Assembly (NCBI RefSeq): GCF_030272615.1
Contig: NC_081408.1
Span: 401,293,889 to 401,357,888, forward strand
Length of the DNA stretch: 64,000 nucleotides
Reading direction: 5' to 3'
Source of the DNA: Cryptomeria japonica
Lineage: Eukaryota > Streptophyta > Pinopsida > Cupressales > Cupressaceae
Shown: positions 58,305 through 64,000 of the stretch, piece after piece
How the letters are laid out: each line of letters begins with the position of its first letter
Numbering within the stretch: position 1 is the first letter of the stretch
The notes under the pieces: generated by a model
The model's input: the letters and a program-made list of their open reading frames with translations, nothing else
Told to the model about the DNA's origin: nothing
The model's database searches: none
Position numbers and translations under genes: made by a program

Positions 58305-58358
58305 TTGACATCAATGCCAAAGGGGAGATTGTTGGAATTATGTTGTCATTGATATCAA
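58305..58358 (+). promoter_or_regulatory. C3 polypurine tract bracketed by an inverted repeat
   Basis: TTGACATCAATG (58305-58316), polypurine AAAGGGGAGAT (58319-58329), LTR start TGTTGG (58330), and CATTGATATCAA (58347-58358). The outer 12-base arms pair with one mismatch, leaving the polypurine tract and LTR start in the loop. The same layout is in C1 (30654-30717). Confidence 0.8.
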
Positions 58359-59944
58359 CCGATATGGAATGGTCACTGGTGAGTAGGTAATGGTGACCAA
58401 TATGGGTGAAGTAAGTAATGATGTCAACTTGCATGAAGGATGGAGCGTGTAAGTAGATAGAAAAGATATGCTACCGGTACACATGAAGTGCAACATCTAC
58501 TAGTAAAGTAGGACTACCAGCAAGGCAAGGCAAGCAAGCAAGGAAGCAAAGAAGAATAGGGAATGTGACCACTGATAGACAAAAAGAAGAATAATGCAAT
58601 CATTAAATGGACTTAGTAGATGGACCAACATGTTTGATGGAAGGCCAAGTTCCTCCACTAGCAAAGAAGAGATCAGCAGGTATGAAAGTCCACCGGTGAA
58701 GTTAGGTTATAATGATAAGGTGAGTTGAACTAGTAATGAGTCTTGGTCGATGAAGGATGTCAAATTGACTTTGCAGTCTAAGCATAGGTGGATTTCAACA
58801 AGGATGATAGGTGAAAACCAAGTAGAAAGCACGGAAAGGTCAGTGAAGTGCTCATCGATGTAAAAGTTAATAAGTAGGTCAACATTAATGAAGAACCCAC
58901 AAATCATGGGATGATGGAAGAATGTTGCTACAGAATGGTAAGGTGATTGAAATAACCTTGCAGGACGATCTGATCCTTGTATGCAGAAAAGCATGTTGTA
59001 GATATCCAAAAATAGAAAATGCACATTGGAAAGTGAGGAGATAGTGGTGCTATTTGATGTGATGCATAACACCATTCCAAAAAAGCAGATCAGATTAGAT
59101 GTGATATAGATTAAGTTGGTGGAGGAAAACCCTAACACACCAGCATTTGAATGTTGCTTTTGGTGGGAACCCTCATACATAAATATGTGAACTCAAGACT
59201 GAGATTGATTTATTCTGAATGTGAGTTGTGAGAGAAAAAAAAGCCTAAGCAAGAAGAGAGACTATTTTCCTAAGAGTTATTTCATAGAGAGTTAGAGTGT
59301 GTGTTAGCAGGCTGAACTGCTGAGAGGTTATAAATGCTAGAGACAGAGTAACTGGTGAACTGTTATAGTCTTAATAGTCAAGCATACCGGTAGGTATTGA
59401 AAGGTTAGGAAGGCATCCAAGTGTGGTACTATGCAAGGTGAGGATCATAGAAAGAGAAGAAAGGAAGAGAGTAACTGGTAAGTGATCAGAGAGTAATCTA
59501 GTAACCGACAGTGGGAGAACTAGTGAAGAAGAGGAAGTTGATAACCAACAAACTTGAGTCGATCAGGTGTTGCAGAACTCATTTGCAACTAGGTTCTATC
59601 ATTGCATTAAAATTGTATTTCATTATAATACACTGAGTTGCTATTGGTGAAGGGGTTGGTGCCCTAAATCATTATAACCTGTTGTTTCATTCTGAGACTA
59701 GATTGGAGAAGTAGACTCCAACAACATTTCTCACCAAGGTTTTTCCCATATTGGATTTTCCTCATACATCTGGTGTTGTGGGTTATGCATTTGTGTGTTT
59801 TTCTCTTTTGATATCCACTCTTATCTTACCAGTTTGATTGTTTACTGTTTAGGTTGTTAACTAGTACTCCAAGCTTGGTTTAGAAAGAATTTTTCTTAGG
59901 AACCACTGATTCACCCCCCTCTCAGTGGTACATTGTGTTCAACA
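58330..59944 (+). repeat. C3 3' LTR (1615 bp)
   Basis: Partner of 46500-48192 with many scattered differences and a deletion around 58930-58985. Ends CACCCCCCTCTCAGTGG, then TTCAACA. The sequence after it (acttaaaagg) is unrelated to C3. Confidence 0.9.
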
Positions 59945-61040
59945 ACTTAAAAGGAATATTTTGTAACAGAATTATGTATGTCAGTTCATTTTATTGACAA
60001 GTGTCTCTTCTAGCTCATATCTTGTTTGCTCTGTTATTTTCTATAAAAGGGAATTCAAGGCCAAGAGACAGGGTTCCAATTTTGAGCTTTGTACTTTGTT
60101 TTCTAAATCAGAGTCATAGGTCTCATTAGCAGGTTTTAGGTGGAATGAGAAAAGTGTAAAGTCTTTTTGCATATCAAAAGTAGAAATGCATCTTGTGCCA
60201 TATTTTGTGCAGGTTTTGAAAGATTGAATTGTATATTGTCTTATGATAGATATAGCATTTGAATTAATGAAATAGAATTCAAGCTTATTTCTCTCCATTG
60301 TATGATTCTACTATCTTTTGAATGAAATATAATCAAGGGTTTCTTTCATTCATTGCATTGTTATGATGTGTGTGATTTATGTTTATGTTGTGATCTAAGG
60401 GATCAATTAAATGCTTAAACAAAATTACAGAGTGGTAGGGCTTGTGCAGGGATTTTAATAAGTATTATGGGTTTGGGTTATAGTAGAGATATATTATAAT
60501 GAAATATATTCTTAGTTCAATGTGCTATCAGATAAATTCTATTGTAATTAATCTTACATTTCATGAATTTGACTCCCCATTGGAATAAGGAATTGGTTAT
60601 TAGCTCATCCTAGTCTTTACAGTTAGTTTTATGCTCAGTTCATCTGTACTTGCTATAAATTATTGATTATCAAAATACATTTCACTTTATGTTTGTTATT
60701 TGTATGTTTTACCCATATCATGCTTCAATAGGTTGAGGATCACTGAAGAATTCGCCATTCTTGACCATTCTCCCTCTTTGTTGAGCCTGTATATGAGATT
60801 ATTTTCTTTGTTTTAGTGCAATTTGTGAGTATGGCGCAGAGATCATAAATTCACTAAGGGATCACCCTCCCGGGTCTTGCAGAGCCCAAAGTGTAGAAGG
60901 ATCTGTTGAATCCTTGTCATGGTCCAAGTTCTAGAGGATATTGATGGTTGGAGTTGGCTTCTCTATAGATATTTGAAGAGCCAACTTGGTTTCTACCTTT
61001 TGCAATGTAAACCCTTTGGGGAACCAACAAAAAGATAACG
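59945..61040. other. gene-free stretch between C3 and C5
   Basis: Non-coding, T-rich. A TATA-like ctataaaagg lies at 60041-60050, and tgcaatgtaaaccctttggggaacc at 60999-61023 (two words) marks the end. The segment cagagtcataggtctc...caggttttagg (60110-60140) resembles cagaatcataggtctta...caggttttag in U1 (39751-39785), so parts may be LTR-derived. No gene is visible. Confidence 0.5.
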
Positions 61041-61393
61041 TGTGGAGCACCAAATCATGATCCATCTGAAATTAAGATAAACATGAATATCCCAAACAAT
61101 CTCCCAAAATCTCAACTCAAGATCTGATCACACCGGAATATACCAAAGGAAATACCGAACTCTATAAAGCACTAATCAAAAGAACCAAACTATAAACCGA
61201 ATCATATTATATGATCAATTAAGCTCCTAGATCACTAAAACCAACACAAAAATATATAATGATCTACTATAAATACTCCATATACCAAACCATGATCCCA
61301 ATAAACCAATCTACAACCACCAGAGCAATAAATCACAGGAATATGTTGACATCAGTGATAACAACATATCCTAGCCAACATCAATGTCCAACA
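61041..61393 (-). repeat. C5 3' LTR fragment (U3 end)
   Basis: On the minus strand 61393 starts TGTTGGACATTGATGTTGG after the polypurine tract. Only about 350 bases of LTR-like sequence follow: the conserved C-tract and CA end are missing, so the LTR is truncated. The left limit is approximate. Confidence 0.6.
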
Positions 61394-61405
61394 ATCTCCC
61401 CTTTG
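61394..61405 (-). promoter_or_regulatory. C5 polypurine tract
   Basis: Plus-strand atctcccctttg, CAAAGGGGAGAT on the minus strand, abutting the LTR start. Confidence 0.88.
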
Positions 61406-61712
61406 GAATTGATGTCAGCATATGGATGTGAAAAAAAATCAATGCAAAGAAAGAAAACATCTCCAACAAAATCCCCCTAAGATCAAGAAGATAAGACATT
61501 TTTTCACATGCTCTCTATCCCCATTTGACATCAATCACAAATTTTATCAAGCATAAAACCAAACTCGCCCCCTTTAGATAAACAAATCATGATTACAACC
61601 ATCTCAACTGAACCACAAATAGACTATTCCATCAGAGGAGCATCATAAACTCATCAATCCAGACAAAAAGATAAGATTGTGAAGTCCACCAGATTGAAGC
61701 AACTCAATGCAT
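61406..61712 (-). other. C5 3' non-coding tail
   Basis: Between the RNase H stop and the polypurine tract; contains further minus-strand G-tracts (plus cccccta near 61473, cgccccctt near 61566). No coding signal. Confidence 0.7.
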
Positions 61713-62522
61713 CTAGATCCCTTCAGGAGGGGTAGATAGCCCTAACTTGTCTCTCAAATAGACAAATGTATTTGTAGGAAAAGGCTTGGTGAAAATATCA
61801 GCAATTTGTTCCTTTGTAGACACATACTCTAACTTCACTTCCTCTTGATTGACCTTTTCTCTCAAGAAATGATACTTGATTGATACATGTTTATTCTTTG
61901 AATGCTGCACCAGGTTCATTGACATATTAATAGCACTAGAATTATCACAATATATCAGAGTAGGCCAATCATAGATAACTCTAATATCCTTCAACATTTT
62001 TTTCATCCAAACTACCTGAGTGCAATTACTAGCAACAACAATGTATTCAGCTTTAGCAGTAAATAGGGAAGCTAAATCTTGTTTTTTACTTGCCCATGAA
62101 ACCAATTTATTACCCAAAAAGAATGCACCACCAGAGGTACTCTTCCGGTCATCAACATCACCAGCCCAATCAGCATCAGTGTAAGCACATAACATCAAAT
62201 CGTCGTTCCTCAAATACCATAAACCATAATCCACAGTCCCTTTTAGATATCTAAACATCTTTCTTATAGCAGTGACATGACTCTCTTCTGGATTAGCTTG
62301 AATCTAGAAACCATGTACACAACATGCATAATGTCAAGTCTAGTCTAAGTCAGGTATAGCAGTCCACCAACCATAGATCTATACTAGGTTTGATTAGCTT
62401 TTGGAGATTCATCATTCTTAGACAATTTGCAGCTAGTCAACATAGAGTTCCAACTGGTTTAGAATCTTCTAACCCAAACTTCTTTAGTAATTCCTTCACA
62501 TATTTAGCTTGAGATATAAAAA
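61713..62522 (-). pseudogene. C5 RNase H with the end of RT
   Basis: The 181-codon frame 61713-62258 covers RNase H: MFRYLKGTVDYGLWYL, DADWAGDVDDRKSTSGGAFFLG (Asp), AKAEYIVVASNCTQ (Glu), LIYCDNSSAINMSMN (Asp), KHVSIKYHFLREK, EYVSTKEQIADIFTKP and a normal C-terminus. All catalytic residues are present. Upstream (62259-62522) the RT end reads NIFISQAKYVKELLKKFG with stops and frame changes, up to the C6 insertion. The rest of C5 would lie beyond the window edge, on the far side of C6. Confidence 0.87.
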
Positions 62523-63436
62523 TATTGGCATTATACACTCAGATGAGAATGGTAGATATTGTCATTGATGGAAACTAAGTGACAACTAAGTGGAAACAAG
62601 GTTCAACATGGTTCACAGGTTATACCGGCAAAAGACTTCACCTACCGACATCGACAGATACTACAAGGTTTATTCACACCAACATCCAGTTTACATCGGC
62701 AATAGATCATACTAGCATCCAAAGTCAACTTGGCAATAGTATTGTTTATGTGAAATGTATTGTAATGTAAATTATATTTGTATATCTGACATGATGTGTT
62801 GTAAAGACTCATATATGTATGAGATCTTGTAGGTCATTTGGTAAAAGGAGTAGTATGTGAAGTAGGTAACAAAATGTATGTATGATACCGAATAATTGTA
62901 TATGCACTTTGATGTATTTATTTTAAGAGTGAATAAGAAGCAGAGAAGAGAAAAGACTATTTACCAATAAGGTTTTGGCAGAGGTACTAGATAGAGCTTA
63001 AACCAGTACTGAATCTAGCATTGCAGATGCTATTTTGAAGCAATACATTGTTATTAGATTTAACCATCTAATTGTGTAGTCAGTAGGACTCCATTTTGTG
63101 TTGAGCAGTGAGCTCTAGGCAGTTGGCCTTCCTGCATGTGCATGAGGCCCCTATTGTTCTAAGTAATATTTATTCATATTGACCAGTGAGTAAATATTGT
63201 GGGTCACAAATCCCACCGAGGTTTTTCCCTTACCAGGTTTCCTCGCCAAAAATATGTGTTATGGTGTGCATTGATGCTGATTCTTTTGTTTCTCTTTACT
63301 GCATTACTATTTTCTTACTGGTATATTAATTTCAGTTATAATGTTGCAAATAAGATTAAATCTTTCATCTACCGGTTAGACACTGATTCACCCCCCCCCC
63401 CTCTTAGTGTCTTTGGGATTAACCAAATATCTAACA
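62523..63436 (+). repeat. C6 5' LTR (914 bp)
   Basis: Starts TATTGGCATTATACAC, presumably TG mutated to TA, with the family's ATTGTCATTGATGG word 40 bases in. It has the CACCCCCCCCCCCCTCTTAGTG tract near the end (63391) and ends CTAACA before the primer site. It interrupts C5 RT within NIFISQ. The exact left base is uncertain because host and LTR share tatt. Confidence 0.82.
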
Positions 63437-63438
63437 AT

Positions 63439-63451
63439 TGGTATCAGAGCC
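63439..63451 (+). promoter_or_regulatory. C6 primer-binding site
   Basis: TGGTATCAGAGCC, two bases after the LTR end; initiator-Met type. Confidence 0.93.
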
Positions 63452-63459
63452 TGGTCCTC

Positions 63460-64000
63460 TATTTGCAGAAGCCTAACAACTTGAGGAAGATTTTGAAACC
63501 GGTACCGATGGAAAGCTTGAGACAATAGTTGGAAGGAGCTTTTGAAGATTTTGATGTAGAAAAATTGAAGAATATCAAACTGGAAGATGAACTCAGAACT
63601 GCTCGGGAATTCATCAAAGCACTTCAAGAAAACTTGGCCAGAGCATAGAACAAGAGAAAATAATTACATGAGAAACTACAAAAACAAGATGATGAAGAAA
63701 AAGAAACTCTCAGAGATATTGCAGAGAAACTAAGGCAAGAGAACAATAACATGAAGAATGAGATGCAAGATTTAACCATGAGACTATGTAAGGATATTGA
63801 AGATAGAAAGAAGAATGAAGAAGATTTGGCCAGAATACTTAATGAAAGATTAGATGAATCTCTAAGGCTTAGTTATGAAAATGATATGCTTAAAACAATT
63901 TTGATTCACATGCAACATGACAAAGAAGAACTTATGAGAGAAGTTAGCACTCTGGAAAATGAGTTGGTTGCTATAAATGAATACAAAGACAAATTCAGAA
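63460..64000 (+). pseudogene. C6 gag-like coiled-coil region, cut by the window end
   Basis: From about 63480 one frame reads LRKILKPVPMESL, a stop, then a long Lys/Glu/Leu-rich sequence (LEDELRTAREFIKALQENL, LRDIAEKLRQENNNMKNEM, LARILNERLDESLRL, EELMREVSTLENELVA) with heptad-like spacing, interrupted by two early stops (63526, 63646 area). It resembles the coiled-coil segment of C1 gag (26281-26640), but no capsid start (FDGSNY-type) lies between it and the primer site. The element may have a rearranged or shortened gag. It continues beyond 64000. Confidence 0.7.

Larger units (their letters stand above)
46500..59944 (+). mobile_element. C3: Ty1/copia element, same family as C1
   Basis: LTRs at 46500-48192 and 58330-59944 (TGTTGG...TTCAACA), primer site TGGTATCAGAGCC and polypurine tract AAAGGGGAGAT. 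The gag is cut after about 50 residues by C4; coding resumes at 55123 within the protease region, so the rest of gag and the start of protease are missing. Integrase, RT and RNase H are nearly collinear with C1 but with fewer stops, and the RT keeps both catalytic Asp residues. The flanking five bases (catta, actta) match only partly. Confidence 0.9.

Noticed and set aside
46495-59949. Five-base target duplication for C3
   Set aside because: Catta and actta agree at only three of five bases, so I do not claim it.
15488-63451. TGGTATCAGAGC words as tRNA-Met gene fragments
   Set aside because: Each lies at the fixed primer-site position after an LTR, and only 12-13 bases match.
1-64000. CRISPR arrays, rRNA or tRNA genes
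   Set aside because: No regularly spaced identical repeats with unique spacers were seen. The tRNA-like words are only primer-binding sites next to LTRs, with no cloverleaf sequence around them.

Overview
The window looks like intergenic DNA from a large plant nuclear genome: AT-rich, with no intact host gene, and almost filled by old, nested LTR retrotransposons. Lineage is inference. The many long, decayed Ty1/copia and Ty3/gypsy copies, stacked several deep, fit a gymnosperm (conifer-like) genome best, but another large seed-plant genome is possible. No rRNA, tRNA gene, CRISPR array or intact protein-coding gene was found; nearly every long reading frame is a broken piece of gag or pol. 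Element names used below: E = gypsy-type, C = copia-type, S = solo LTR, N = non-autonomous, U = unknown.

Left and centre (1-42.6 kb). A decayed minus-strand gypsy-like element (E1, 3' LTR ending at 3955, body in 3956-6752 and 40182-41.3 kb) is split by a plus-strand Tat-like Ty3/gypsy element (E2, 6753-40176, LTRs starting at 6753 and 35762, 5-bp flanks ggagc/ggaac). E2 has been hit by a copia solo LTR in gag (S1, 8875-10285), by a complete copia element between its extra RNase H and its RT (C1, 12627-32418), and by an unidentified 3.15-kb insertion in its 3' LTR (U1). C1 carries a solo LTR in its own 5' LTR (S2, 13993-15165, duplication tatac) and an antisense copia element in gag (C2, 16291-26280). 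C2 is split by a small minus-strand non-autonomous LTR element (N1, 20958-23816). That is five nested levels: E1 > E2 > C1 > C2 > N1. S3 (40359-41307) is a further minus-strand solo LTR.

Right (42.6-64 kb). A 3.7-kb plus-strand reading frame (42589-46292), broken by a few stops and frameshifts, encodes about 1200 residues of a protein I do not recognise. Next is copia element C3 (46500-59944), same family as C1, whose gag is interrupted by copia element C4 (from 48415). Where the 3' LTR of C4 should be, there is an inverted copy of the left C3-gag/C4-LTR junction (54347-55122). At the right edge a truncated minus-strand copia element (C5) is interrupted by a plus-strand one (C6) that runs out of the window.

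Strongest oddities: (1) an archaeal-type RNase H upstream of RT in E2, with the usual RNase H catalytically degenerate; (2) a 70-bp, not 5-bp, target duplication around N1; (3) the inverted duplication of an insertion junction in C3/C4; (4) the unknown 1200-residue frame; (5) an inverted repeat that brackets the polypurine tract/LTR junction in C1 and C3.
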